The notes under the pieces: generated by a model
What the model saw: the letters and a program-made list of their open reading frames with translations, nothing else
Databases searched by the model: none
What the model was told of the DNA's origin: nothing
Translations under genes and position numbers: made by a program
DNA from: Prorocentrum cordatum
Taxonomy: Eukaryota > Sar > Dinophyceae > Prorocentrales > Prorocentraceae
Reading direction: 5' to 3'
Length of the DNA: 64,000 bases
Assembly (NCBI GenBank): GCA_963575745.1
Contig: CAUYUJ010015837.1
Coordinates: 219,621-283,620, forward strand
In this document: positions 1 through 9,955 of the stretch, piece by piece
Layout: each line of letters opens with the position of its first letter
How positions within the stretch are numbered: the first letter of the stretch is position 1

Positions 1-807
1 GCGCTCCTCCGGAGCCACCAGTTATGTAAGTCTGCGTTGCGCGGCGTATTGTGTTTCTTGCTCTCTATGTGCAGCCTAGCCATGCTTATTGGTCCGGGGA
101 GTTTTCGTGGAACCCCGAGCCCCAGAGGCTCATTATAATGTTTCAAGTTTTCCCAATACGTGTCTACCGAAACCGTCTTGGCTCAAGCCTTTGCAGCGAC
201 GGAGTGTCGCTGGACTTCTGGCGTGTGCTGGAGAGGCGTAGCGTTGCGAGCTGGCCCGCAACCGAAAAGCAGCTCCCTTCCAGGACCAACGCGCGATCGG
301 CATCGCGCTCCCCACTGCGCGATCCCATATACTTCAGTATCGAGACACGCAGCACGTCATCAGAGAAATCAGGAGAGAAGTATACATCAGGATTGTTCTC
401 AGGGCAGTGGTTCTAGCGGGGCCATTGCAAAGGGGGCCGGCGGACTTTGAGGAAAAGTCTGGAGTCATGCTCGTGAGGCCCGCGAGCACTTTGTATTGTT
501 TTTCGGCGGCGACGGCGGTGGTGAAAGCATGTAGCCTGCTGTGCGCAGGGCTGCCACCCGTGTCGACAAAACAATACAACATACACTTCGCGGCTACATG
601 TGGAGCGTGCGTGACCACCCCGCGATCATTGTCAGGTGGCTTCTGACAGGGACGGCGGGTGTGGTGGCGTAGGCCTGGTGTGCGCAGGCCCACCAGACAT
701 AATGATGGAAATTTGTTTTCGGAAGGGATGGTGGGGGCCGACATGTTTCCCGATGCGTGCTGCCACTTGCGCAGGCGTGCTTGACACATTCTGCGCGTCC
801 CCCGAAC
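1..807. other. no recognisable gene
   Basis: I see no conserved domain, splice pattern or repeat array here. The short open frames on both strands have no recognisable protein character. The only notable item is a spliced-leader-like string at 166-187, listed separately. Confidence 0.5.
166..187 (+). other. possible degenerate spliced-leader relic
   Basis: A 22-base string ending CCGTCTTGGCTCAAG matches the dinoflagellate spliced leader at about 18 of 22 positions, with the 3' part (TTGGCTCAAG) intact. Unlike the 61.1-kb site it stands alone and no convincing coding frame follows it, so chance is a real alternative. Confidence 0.2.
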
Positions 808-958
808 GTGGCGCACCTGGCGCAGCTGGAGTATGCGGCACACGTGGCGCACGCGGAGGCACGTGGCGCATCTGGCGCACCAGGCGTGCCTGGCACGCTC
901 GGGCCCCAGGGGTGCCTGGCGCGCGTGGCGCGCCTGGCGCGCGTGGCGCACCTCGCCC
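808..958. repeat. GGCGCACCTGGCGC-type minisatellite
   Basis: Degenerate short repeats built on GTGGCGC and CCTGGCGC run through this segment. They give long proline/alanine/arginine-rich frames on both strands, which are not genes. Confidence 0.7.
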
Positions 959-1084
959 CAGCGTCGCGCACATGGGCTCGGTTTTGATTCCCGAGAGCTT
1001 TCCATCTAAAGACGACCGCTTAGCATGCTGAGGCTCGGGTGTTATTTTTGTGTTGTGAGGGCGGGTGGGGGTGCGCTAGGCGGC

Positions 1085-1880
1085 TTGCTATCTAGGAAGG
1101 TCTCTTGACCCCTCCCACCTTGCCCCCTCCCATGGAGCTGGGCGCGGCCAGTCGCGAACGGTTGGAACGTCCAATCTGGCCCAGGACGGCTCCAAGAGCG
1201 GCTCAGAGAGCCCGAAATAATTTCCAAGATGGCTCATGATAGCGCAAGATCGCTCAACATTGCTTCCAACATGCTCCAAGCGACCCAAAGACCGGCCCAA
1301 AACGGCTCCAAGAGGCCAAGGAGTTCCTCAAAGAGGGCCCGAAGAGGCCAGCATCCTTCCCAAATCCAGGGCGAAACCATGTTTCTTGTTTTCTCGTTTT
1401 TTTGTTGCTTCCGATGGCCGTCCGATGCTTCAAGGTGGTTCCAAGATGGCCCAAGAGGGCCCCACGAGGGGCCCACGAGAGCCCCAACACGGCCCCAATA
1501 ACGCCCAAGAGCGCTCCAAGAACGCCCCACGAACGCCTTCAGAGACGACTTTAGGCACTCTCCAAGGGCAAGGCTACTTTGAAGCTTCCTTATCTTTTGA
1601 TCGATGTCTTCCAAGATTGCTCCACAAGCGGCCCCAAAGCTCCCAAAGCTCCCACAGCGCCCCAAAAGGGCCCCAAGAGGCGCCCAGGCGGCCCCAAGAG
1701 GTGCCGAGACGGCCTCCAAGAGGTTTTGGAGGCTCCCAAGGGACCCCCAACAGGCCCCAAGAGGATCCCCGAGGCACCCCAAACGCTCAAAGACGGCCCT
1801 GGGCCCGCCAAGATGCCCCCACAGACGCCCCAAGAGGCTTCCAACAAACTGTTACGCGACATCTGACGAGACTCCGAGAG
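1085..1880 (-). repeat. CTTGG-core repeat element, reverse orientation
   Basis: The sequence is filled with CCAAGAGGCCC and CCAAGATGGC strings, the reverse complement of the CTTGG-core units found at 20.4, 25.2, 30.5, 42.5, 44.6 and 46 kb. No clean termini were found for this copy. Long open frames on both strands here are a by-product of the repeat. Confidence 0.65.
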
Positions 1881-1914
1881 GTATTCGAAAGGCTTCTGGC
1901 TCTTCTATTGGCCC

Positions 1915-2012
1915 TTTTCCTCCTCCTCCTCCTGCTACTCCTGCTGCTCCTCCTTAGCCGCAAATTCATCATCCCTCTCCCTCCTCCCTCCTCCCTCCCT
2001 CCTCCTCCGTCC
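1915..2012. repeat. CCT-rich polypyrimidine tract
   Basis: CCT/CTC triplets with interruptions. Simple sequence with no gene signal. Confidence 0.8.
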
Positions 2013-3241
2013 TCGAACGACAACGACTGTTTCCCGTTTTGCTCCTACTCTTCCATGATCGTCTCAATTCGCTTGGGCGTCGGTTTTGGATGGGCTGGTG
2101 GGTTTTGGAGCGCCAAGAACTTGTTGACTACGCCCGAAGATCTCGGGGGCCAAGTATGCTTGGTCCCAGATCTGTCGAGGGCTGCACCCCAAGCTTCGCC
2201 ACATCATGTTTGAGCTTGGCTCCTGGAAGGAGTGGCCAGTATCGGGAGATAACCCCCCGAGTGCTGTCGTGCCCCTTCGCCAGGCTGGTGGAGGCCCAGG
2301 CTGCCCCCCCGACTTTGAAAAGGGGGAAGAAGCAGCTCGGTTCCTCCGCGCTGACTTCTACTCCCCACCTCCCCCTGGAGCGGAGGCTTCGGGAGGGGCC
2401 CCAATGCAGCCTAACTCATCCCTGTTTGCCGCCGAGCTGTCGTTCGTTGGCGTATAGACTCCGGAATGGGGTACGACGAGGCACCTCTGGTGGCCCCGTC
2501 CTCCCCACTCGCGCAGCACCACCGTGCCAGTACCGAGCTGTCAGGTGATTGGGATTAGCGTGCAGCTCTATCTTTGGCACGCCTGGAGTTTTCTCCAGCG
2601 TGCCCCTCTTGGCACTTTGGCTCGTGTTGCCCGTGGTGTTTCATTCACGGGCGGCATTTTGCAGCGTGCTGATCGTCTTAATGGCCGCGCGAGCGCTCGC
2701 TCAGCTTGTGGCGAGGACGTCGCCATACAGGTTGCGCCTCCTCTCCCTTTCCTCCTGCGCGCCCCCCCGCTGGAGGTCGTGCCTGCCAGGCTGGCCTGGC
2801 CACCCGAGCCGCGGCCAGCTGGCTGTACCTGACGGCGCCAGGCTTTTATTGTTGTGGCCCGTGCGCGTGTGCATGGGCCTTCAAGTTTCCCCGAGCTGCC
2901 TGCGTAAGGTCAGGGTTCCTGGCTCCGTCCGGTCCTGGTCTCCTGAGGGTCTACACGTGACGCTTTTTTCTTGCGTGCAACGTCGAGGAGTCAGGTCCCT
3001 TTTCCCTTCGGAGGGGCCCGAAGATCACCAGAGGTGAAGCGGCCTGTGTTGGTAAAACAACAGCTTCCCTCACCTCACCTCTCCTCCCTCCCCGCCTCCC
3101 CCTTCCCTGCCCCCTTCCCTCCCCTCCCCTCCCCGCTTATTTTTGGCCTCGCAATCTCAAATGTGATCGAGCATCACTCCGTGCTGCCTCCCACGCGTTG
3201 GGAGCGTGGACTCGACTTTGCTAGCCCTCAGCTCTGAGGCT
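2013..3241. other. no recognisable gene
   Basis: Several open frames cross this stretch, including a hydrophobic 162-residue one on the + strand at 2549-3037. None shows a known domain or splice context. A CCT/CCCTT-rich tract lies near 3068-3136. Confidence 0.4.
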
Positions 3242-3408
3242 GGGCCATGCCAAGAAACACCATGCTTGCCTCCAGGGTGCCCTGGGTTTCGATGGTTTTG
3301 CTATGGAGAGCGTGACATTCCCGCACCAAAAATCCATGGACGTCTGGGGTCTCAGGGTTGGGTTTGTTGTGGAAGGTCTCTTGTGGTCGGGCCCCTACTG
3401 TACGGAAG
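3242..3408 (+). repeat. dispersed repeat, copy 1 (pairs with 57949-58125)
   Basis: About 165 bases closely match 57949-58125 in the same orientation. Shared landmarks are CCATGCCAAGAA, GTTTCGATGGTTTTG, CACCAAAAATC, GGGGTCTCAGGGTTGGG and TTGTGGTCGGGCCCC. The repeat is therefore mobile or segmentally duplicated. No TSD was identified at this copy. Confidence 0.75.
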
Positions 3409-3553
3409 AACAGTACATGATACGACATCTGCTGAGTTTGTATCCTGCACCCTGCCCTCACAGAAGGATGGCTGATAATAGTGACCATCCCGCCAACCAT
3501 GCCTTCCTACCGCCTAGCGTGGTCTATGTGCGTCCCCACCTCTGCTTGGGCGC

Positions 3554-3718
3554 CGAAGTCTACACATATCCACTGCTCCATGGCCGGGTCCATCCTGAAC
3601 CCATGAGCTGCGTGCACACCCTCCCGGCCAAGCGCAAAGCCAGGAGGGCGTGGCGTACACACTGCTGCTGGGTTCAGGATGGGCCTGGCTAGGGAGCAGT
3701 GGATCTATATAGATTTCG
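3554..3718. mobile_element. foldback (long inverted repeat) element
   Basis: Two arms of about 50 bases (roughly 3554-3603 and 3669-3718) are imperfect reverse complements: CGAAGTCTACACATATCCAC on the left answers GTGGATCTATATAGATTTCG on the right. The same arm motif (GGCC..GGCCATCCTG) recurs in the perfect foldback at 30309-30463, so the two are probably relatives. Confidence 0.65.
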
Positions 3719-3721
3719 TTG

Positions 3722-4430
3722 CCCTCTCTCCCCTCCCCTCCCCTCCACTCCTGCTGCGCCCGCCCCCGCCAGGGTTCGGGTGGCCCGACGGCGGTTCCGG
3801 CACTCTGGGCGCGGAGGGCGCTGGCGCGCCCGGGCTGGGCGGCGGCAGCCCGTCCCTCGCCCGCTTCTCCGTCGCTGGCGGCAGCACCCCCATCGCGCCC
3901 CTGCGCCCACAGGTCGCCGCCGCCGTCGTCGTTGCCGCCACCGCCGTCCCGTCGTCCTCGTCCTCGCCGTCGTCCTCGTCGTCGTCCGGGCCCCCTCGCC
4001 TTCCTTCCTCGCCCGCCTCCTCTTCCTTCTCTTCCCTCTCCTATTCCTCCTCCTCCTCCTTCCTCCTCCTTCTCCTCCGCTGCTTCCACCTCCTGCTCCT
4101 CCTCCTTCTCCTCCTCCTCCCCCGCTTTCTCCTCTTCCTCCTCCTCCTCCTCTTTCTCCCCCTCTTCCCCCGCTTCCTCCTCCTCCTCCTCCTCCTCCTT
4201 GTACTCCTCTATCTCCCTCGACCTCCTCCTCTACGTGTGCTCCAGTGGCCCGCGGGCGCCTCTGCGCCCGCAGGCCGCCGCCGCCGTTGGTCGTCGTCGA
4301 CGTCGTTTGTCGCGGCTCGCAGGCGGCTGGCGGCCCAGATCGCCTGGGGATTGTTTCGCCGTGGTCCCGGGTTTGCCGACGCCTTTTGACGACCCCATCC
4401 TGGATTCGGACGGTCCAGTTTTCGTAGGAT
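3722..4430. repeat. low-complexity CCG/TCC-rich tract
   Basis: GC-rich codon-like sequence runs into (TCC)n/(TCG)n between about 3950 and 4215. Open frames on both strands are poly-Ser/Pro/Leu artefacts. Confidence 0.7.
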
Positions 4431-4535
4431 GTTTGCAGCGGGAGCTCGCGTCAAATTTCAAGACTGGGTCTCGTCATTTTCCTGGCGACCCTGTCAGGCC
4501 AACCCGAGTCACCCGAACCCGAGTCTTGTGTACGT

Positions 4536-4692
4536 TTAAGTCGGGCATGTCCCTCTACAGGAGGGAACTTCGAAAATAGTCAAAACGTAGTCTGGGGACG
4601 ATTTTTCGATTGTTTTTGTAGGTTGTGAGCTTTTTTGAATGTGTTTTGTTTTTCCTCCAAAATCTGTCTGTAGGGGGATATGCCCGACCTAA
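4536..4692. mobile_element. TIR family 1 element, copy 1
   Basis: Begins TTAAGTCGGGCATGTCCC and ends with its imperfect reverse complement (ATATGCCCGACCTAA). The interior carries the family motif TAGTCAAAACGTAGTC followed by GGGGACGATTTTT. It has no coding capacity and is MITE-like. Confidence 0.8.
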
Positions 4693-4840
4693 TCTGATGT
4701 CTGCCCGACAGGGGGGAAGGCAGAGGGGGCGGTCCTTCTCAAGAGGCTTAGAAGGCCTCGGGCCTTCCGAAAAGCTTCTTCGTCCTCGTCCGAAGCCACA
4801 GGGCTCGAACGGTATCCTGCCTTGCTGCCTGCTTTTGATC

Positions 4841-5152
4841 TTAAGTCGGGCCTGTCCCTCTACAGGAGGAATATCCAACTATAGTTTAGCATGTGTATAG
4901 ATACAACTACATTATTATTGTTATTATTAATACGATTAGGATCAGTATTTCTAGTATTAGTATTATTATTGGTTGTATTAGTATTCGCATCATTGTTATT
5001 ATCATCATGTATATATATGGATATATCATCATGACTGTCATAACATATAAAGACAAATAAACATGTTGGAATCATTGTTTGAATATTTTTTGGTTTTTGA
5101 TATAAGCAACAGTCGCCCAAAATCCGCCTGTAGGAGGACATGCCCGACCTAA
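4841..5152. mobile_element. TIR family 1 element, copy 2
   Basis: TTAAGTCGGGCCTGTCCC at the left and GGACATGCCCGACCTAA at the right form the terminal inverted repeat. The interior is expanded by TTATTA/ATT-rich sequence. It lies just upstream of the first visible ion-channel exon, probably in an upstream intron or the 5' flank. Confidence 0.8.
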
Positions 5153-5252
5153 CTTTGATTGGCCTCCTTTTCCCGTCGTCCTCGTGTTCGTTGTCGTAGT
5201 CGCCGTGGTGGTGGTGGTGGTGGTCGTCGTCGTCGTTGTCATCGTGAGCGCG

Positions 5253-7971
5253 CAGGACACCGGCGGCAGCTTGCAGGGCACCAGCAGCCTCGGGCTGGCA
5301 AGCGCCGAGCTGAGCCACTCGAAATCGCAGCACAGCATAGGATCCCAGATGCTGCAGGCCGAGATGGACATGAAGCAGAACAAACAGCAGGAGCTCAGAG
5401 GAGGAGAATCTCCGGATACCTCTATCCTTGCTTCGTTTTTGCTTTGTCGGGCCTCCTGGCACACCTTCGCCGCCACGGCTGGGTTCGCTTCGCAGTTTTG
5501 CTCAGAACGCATCGGCATTGGTACCTTTTTGAGTCGCCAGGAGCAACTGATGACGGGCTTCCAAACTCCCGCGTGGGTCGAGGTTCTCTTCGACCTCTGC
5601 GGCATCACTGATCTGTTGGACCTCGGGGGACAACAAAAACGCGTATCAATTCACTTTGGGGCGGTCTGCGCGGATTTCTTCTGTCGGCGCTGGACCACCC
5701 TTCCCTGGCTCGTGCATTGCGCTTGGGATGGCGCCACATGCGCTGCCAATGGGGGTCCAGCGCCGGCCCAAGAAGTCTGTGCGAACCTCCGAATGTCGTT
5801 GTGTTTGTGCTGCCACTTGGTCCTCCAGGACCGCATCCAGAAGGAGCGCGAGAGGCGTCTGCCAGGCAGCAACTACCAGAACCCTTTTCCGGAGTTGTTC
5901 GCCATGGTGGTCTCGGTGCAGTTTGAGTTCATGACCGCTTTTTTGATTATCATGAATTGCATGGCAATCGGCTTGGAAGCTAGTGTGGAGCCTGGCACTC
6001 AGAGCAGAAACAACATCAGATACCGATACCCTTATATCTCTTTTCGCTTTTAGGGTCTCCTGGGGGGCTCTTGTCGCCACGGCAGGACGAACCCCAGGAG
6101 AGGTCCAAGGAGTAGCGGTATCGGTATCTCTTTCTCATGACAGGCACCGCCACGTTTGCCTTCAACTTCGTTGAGCACCTCTTTGTTCTGCTCTTCTTCG
6201 TCGAGTGGTGCCTGCGCTTAGTCGCTTTCGGGTGGACGTGGCTCTTCGAGCTGAACAACTTCCTGGACACGCTGCTGGTGTTCTTGACTGGGATTCTGAT
6301 GAAGTGGGTGCTCGAGCCGCTCGGTGTCGACATCGGCCAATTCAGGATGTTCACCGTGCTGCGCGCACTGCGGCTGGTGCGGCTTGTGCGTTCCGTGAGG
6401 CTGCAGGATACGTTCAGGGAGCTGTGGATATTGATCCACGGCCTGATAATCTGCGTGAGGCCCCTGTGCTGGGTGTTCGTCATCTTCTATGTCATCCTTT
6501 ACGTGTTTGGGGTGATGACCACCGCGCTGATCGGATACAGCGACGTCTGGGAGGACGACGAGTACATTCAGTCTCTCTTTGGTGATCTCATGAAATCAAC
6601 TTTCACCATGTTCCAGATGTCGACCATGGACACGTACTTTTTTTCCATCGTCAGACCGGTGATGGAGAAGCAGCCACACCTCGGCCCATTCTTCATCGCT
6701 TTCGTGCTCCTGACTGTCTTCGTGTTCTGGAACCTCATCACCGCGGTGATTGTGGAGACAGCCTTCGCGATAGCGAAGCAGGACCAAGAGAGTTTGGCGA
6801 AGGAGATTCAACGCGAGAAGATGGACGAGCTCAAGATGCTCGCCGATATCTTCCTCGAGATCGATAAGGACGGCTCGGGCGATCTGAACAAATACGAGTT
6901 TTTCGGGGCGCTGGACAACCCGAAGGTTTGCAACATGATACAGATACTGGATCTGAGCAGGAGCCCACCGCAAGAGCATATCCACATCCACTGCTTGGAG
7001 CCATGCCCCGGGATCTGAGTTGCTTCTCGAGATTCGGCGGATGTGGATGTCTGCCCGCTCTTGAGGGTGGGAAGGTGTCCACCTCCACCGTTCTCCGGGG
7101 AGATCCTGGGCAGGACGCCGGCGCAGCAGTGGACGTGGCTGTCGGCTCGCGGCGCCAGGAGGGACCTGCAGGACACCTGGGAGATCCTGGACATGGCGGA
7201 CCAGGACGGCAAGCTGACGATCAAGGAGTTCACGAACGGCATTCGGCGCATGAAGGGCTCCGCGAGCGCCAAGGACATCATTGACGTGTGCAAGCAGCTG
7301 TCGAGCTCCCAGGAGAGGCGAGCGGCGGAGGAGCAAACGGGGTCGTCTGCGCGGACACCCGCGCGTGAGCTTCCCGCGTAAGGTTAAGTCGGGCCTGTCC
7401 CTCTACAGGAGGAATCTTCAAAACTAGTCAAAACATAGTCCAGGGACGATTTTTTGGTTCCATATAAAAACGATAGAGATATGTGTATATATGTGTATAC
7501 GTATATCTATGTATATATATATATGTATATATCTCTATATATATAGTTTTGTTGTTTCGGCGAAAACCCGCCTGTAGAGGGGCACGCCCGACCTAAGTGT
7601 GAGCTCGCGCGCAAGCGCCCTTCTCTCCCAGCTGACGATCAAGGAGTTCACGTACGCTCGCCAAGGGACGTGTGCAGCTGTCGAGCTATCGTCTTGACGT
7701 CGGGCCTGTCCCTCTACAGGAGGTCTAGTCAAAACATAGTCCAGGGACGATTTTTTGGTTCCATATAAAAACGATAGAGATATGTGTATATATGTGTATA
7801 CGTATATCATATATGTATATATCTCTATATATATATCGGCGAAAACCCGCCTGTAGAGGGGCACGCCCGACCTAAGTGTGAGCTTTCTCTTTTTACGTCG
7901 CGGCGTTTCGGTATGTTTACGTTGTTCTCCAGGAGGAATATTCATCAATAGTCCAAAAATAGTCAGGTGAC

Positions 7972-8006
<35 letters not shown>

Positions 8007-8407
8007 TTTTTGACTATTTTTTTGGTTTCGTCCAACATTCGCCTGTGGTGACATGACCGACCTAACGTTGTGTCTTCTCGCGTAACGCTCATCCCTTTTC
8101 GTCGCGCAGGTGCTACCACACTCACCAGCAAGTTTACGCCTTCGCGTCGGAACTGCGCGTGCTCGAGCAGGATATCGACACGATCGCGCAGGATACTAGC
8201 GAGGTGCTCGGTCTTTTCAACGAGATGTTCCTCAGACTCCAGAGCCACATCTTGAGGAACAGAAGCCGGCAGAAGCATACACTTTCGGAGATCCGAGCTG
8301 GATCTCTGGGATCGGCGCTGGACCCCCCCGGTGGCGTCGCCGACGCCTCCAGCGCCGCTCCTGGCGCGCTTCGCGCATCGGGGGGGGGGCAGCGCCGATC
8401 CAAGTGA
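5253..8407 (+). CDS. voltage-gated cation channel, single 6-TM domain with EF hands (split gene)
   Basis: Predicted plasma-membrane Na/Ca-type channel. Exons judged by frame and splice ends: 5253-~5398, 5829-5994, 6144-6960, 7159-7287, 8110-~8407. S1 reads FMTAFLIIMNCMAIGL; S2 follows after FNFVEHLF; S4 (about 6346-6408) is RALRLVRLVRSVR, five arginines at every third position. The pore (about 6599-6640) reads TFTMFQMSTMDTYF, like Nav/Cav repeats, followed by S6 (FVFWNLITAVIVE). EF hand 1 has the loop DKDGSGDLNKYE; EF hand 2 (around 7186-7225, ADQDGKLTIKEF) lacks an acidic first ligand. The last exon is a likely coiled coil. One domain suggests a tetramer, as in bacterial and protist channels. 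Upstream exons and the start codon are not identified: the exon at 5253 opens at an AG acceptor. Alternative end: frame 4 read through stops at 7379-7381 in a TIR element, which I think is intron. Confidence 0.85.
5404..5540 (+). repeat. introner-A-like sequence in channel intron
   Basis: CCGGATACCTCTATCC, CGGGCCTCCTGGCACACCTTC, GCCACGGCTGGGTTCGC and CTCAGAACGCATC match the interior of copies near 27590, 29464 and 32763. It lies in the intron between the exon ending near 5398 and the one starting at 5829. Confidence 0.55.
5995..6143 (+). other. GC-AG intron made of an introner (family A)
   Basis: The upstream exon ends CCTG and the intron starts GCACTC; it ends ATGACAG before GCACCG. GGCAC is repeated at both ends, so the join restores ...EASVEPGTATFAFN in frame (phase 1). 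The intron is almost entirely one element, 6019-6128, with perfect 12-base inverted termini GATACCGATACC / GGTATCGGTATC. Confidence 0.8.
6961..7158 (+). other. GA-AG intron with introner family B
   Basis: CAGGAG occurs at both ends (GAGCAG|GAGCCC and GCCAG|GAGGG), so the exact cut is ambiguous but phase 2 is kept and the product reads ...DLSRRDLQDTW. Inside, ATATCCACATCCAC (near 6978) and GGCGGATGTGGATGT (near 7037) form the inverted arms also seen in the intron at 33632-33822. Confidence 0.75.
7384..7596. mobile_element. TIR family 1 element, copy 3
   Basis: Termini TTAAGTCGGGCCTGTCCC and GGCACGCCCGACCTAA. The interior has AATCTTCAAAACTAGTC, ACATAGTCCAGGGACGA and a TATATG microsatellite. 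Nearly identical to copy 4. Confidence 0.85.
7629..7693 (+). pseudogene. degenerate duplicate of channel exon 4
   Basis: AGCTGACGATCAAGGAGTTC is identical to the EF-hand exon near 7210, then ACG, CGCCAAGG, ACGTGTGCA and GCTGTCGAGCT follow in the same order with deletions between them. With copy 4 of the TIR element behind it, this looks like a tandem duplication of about 7208-7610. Confidence 0.8.
7694..7875. mobile_element. TIR family 1 element, copy 4
   Basis: Same termini and interior as copy 3, including the following CTAAGTGTGAGCT flank, with a short internal deletion. It appears to be the second half of the tandem duplication. Confidence 0.85.
7929..8065. mobile_element. TIR family 1 element, copy 5, 5' truncated
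   Basis: Keeps AGGAGGAATATTC, ATAGTC and GGTGACG motifs and a right end GACATGACCGACCTAA, but the left TIR is lost. It contains a 32-T run (7973-8004). Confidence 0.65.
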
Positions 8408-8465
8408 TCTGGCGGGGAGCTCCGAAAACTGATGTTCATGTCGTTTTCTTTCTTCGAAAATCAAG

Positions 8466-8546
8466 AGTTGCGAGGTCGCGGACAAGCGCGAGGCGGATAA
8501 GCGCAGGCTGCAACGCTTGGCGGCATCAGGTGAAAGCGCGGCCTGA
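8466..8546 (+). CDS. possible extra C-terminal exon of the channel gene
   Basis: After an AG (8464-8465) a charged, helix-like frame reads SCEVADKREADKRRLQRL and ends at TGA 8544-8546; a possible donor CAG|GTGAAA lies inside. It fits the coiled-coil tail of the channel, but I could not fix the matching donor. Confidence 0.3.
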   Translation, partial: SCEVADKREADKRRLQRLAASGESAA

Positions 8547-9370
8547 CAGTCTGACTTGCAACTTTCCTGCACGGTGATGAGAAAGCAAACTCTTACGCTT
8601 CACGTATCCCCACCTGCCCCTGCAGAACCGACTTCTTGGCCAGCTGTCTTGAGCAGGGAAGTGTGAGAACATGCAGTGGCAAAGAAGAAGAGATGACAAC
8701 CATCAAACCGAAGCTCGGCATCAGCCCGAGCAGACCTGCTAGTCCCTGGCCAACCTATGAGCCTTTGGGACCCTCTTGGGGGCTTCTTGGGACTCTCTTG
8801 AGGCGCTCTTGAACGCATTTGTTGTGCATTGTCAGCGCATGTGCAAGCACCGCGAAGTACAATACTGTCAGCATCTCGGCGGCGACGACGGCGGCCACAA
8901 GGACGTCGACGACGGCGCGTGTGTAACGACGGCGGCAGCGGCGACGACGACGGCGACGACGACGGCGGTGGCGACGACGGCGGTGGCGACGATGACGGTG
9001 CTTGCGGCGACGGCGTCGGCAGACGCGACGGCGGCGTCGTCGGCGATTTGTTCGCGGCGCAGCGGCCTGGCGCTCTCATGCGAGCCTCGCCGCCCCTGCT
9101 TGCGAGGAGGAACACCCAACCTATTCTGAGAGCATCGTGTGTGCATCTATTTGTATGTACAGATGCATCTACACGCATGCACGTATGCATATATGTATGC
9201 ACCCGTGTACCTATGCATATGCACACATATAGATGTAGCACCCCGCAGATGCGGATAAGAGTGAGGGGGCGGTGGGGACGTCGGCAGTCTGCGAGACTCT
9301 GGAGAAGTCCGCTGCAGGCGTCAAAGTTTCACAAATTATAAAACGAGCCCGCCGCAGGCGCCGATTTTTC
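8547..9370. repeat. no gene; GCGACGACGGCGG array
   Basis: Between about 8878 and 9045 GACGGCGGC-type units dominate; the rest holds no recognised feature. Open frames are Ala/Asp/Gly repeats. Confidence 0.6.
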
Positions 9371-9380
9371 TTCACACCAA

Positions 9381-9690
9381 TGTTGATCGGTTGCGGGTGG
9401 GTCGCGGGTGGGTTGCGGGTGGGTCGCGGGTGGGTCGCGGGGTGGGTCGCGGATGGGTCGCAAGTGGGTCGCGGGTGATTCGCGGGTGGGTCGCGGATGG
9501 GTCGCGGGGTGGGCCGCGGGTGGGTCGCGGGGTGGGTCGCGGGTGGGTCTCGGGTGGGTCGCGGGTGTGTCGCGGGGTGGGTCGCGGGTGGGTCGCGGGG
9601 TGGGTCGCGGGGTGGGTCGCGGGGTGGGTCGCGGGGTGGGTCGCGGGGTGGGTCGCGGGGTGGCTCGCGCGTGGGTCGCGGGGGGGACGA
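9381..9690. repeat. GGGTGGGTCGC minisatellite
   Basis: About 28 tandem copies of a 10-12 base unit (GGGTGGGTCGC, GGGGTGGGTCGC). The closely spaced G runs on the + strand could form G-quadruplexes. Long frames on both strands through it are artefacts. Confidence 0.9.
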
Positions 9691-9809
9691 CGAGAACAAC
9701 AAACAACAACAAAATCGCAACAAGCAGAATCCTCACCACGGATTCTCACTTCAGCCACGCACCCAGGGACATTGAGTGACCGTTGAGCTCCCGTCACTCT
9801 GGTATTTAT

Positions 9810-9955
9810 AGGTATGTATGTATGCGTGCATGCATGTATGTCTGTCTGTCTGTATGTCTGTATGTATGTATGCATGCATGTATGTATGTAGGTATGTATA
9901 CATGTATGTACGTACGTACGTATGTACGTACGCACGTACGTATGTATGTGTGTAT
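9810..9955. repeat. TATG/TCTG/TACG microsatellite
   Basis: Tetranucleotide tract of GTAT, GTCT, GCAT and GTAC units directly abutting the left end of the composite element at 9956. Confidence 0.9.

Larger units (their letters stand above)
7288..8109 (+). other. intron packed with TIR elements and an exon duplicate
   Basis: GT-AG intron: GACGT|GTGCAAG at the donor and GCGCAG|GTGCTA at the acceptor, with GTGC at both ends. The join gives IDVCYHTHQQVYAF in frame (phase 2). It holds three TIR family 1 copies and a degenerate duplicate of the preceding exon. Confidence 0.7.

Noticed and set aside
1236-2213. 325-residue + strand frame and its minus-strand partner
   Set aside because: Built of CTTGG-core repeat units, which lack stops in most frames.
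2549-3037. 162-residue hydrophobic + strand frame
   Set aside because: No recognisable domain, no splice signals with direct repeats, and no codon pattern like the real exons.
7288-7381. Channel gene ending at TAA 7379-7381
   Set aside because: The last 30 residues of that frame are unlike a channel tail and run straight into a TIR element. Splicing at 7288 to 8110 restores a helix-like sequence with phase and direct-repeat agreement.
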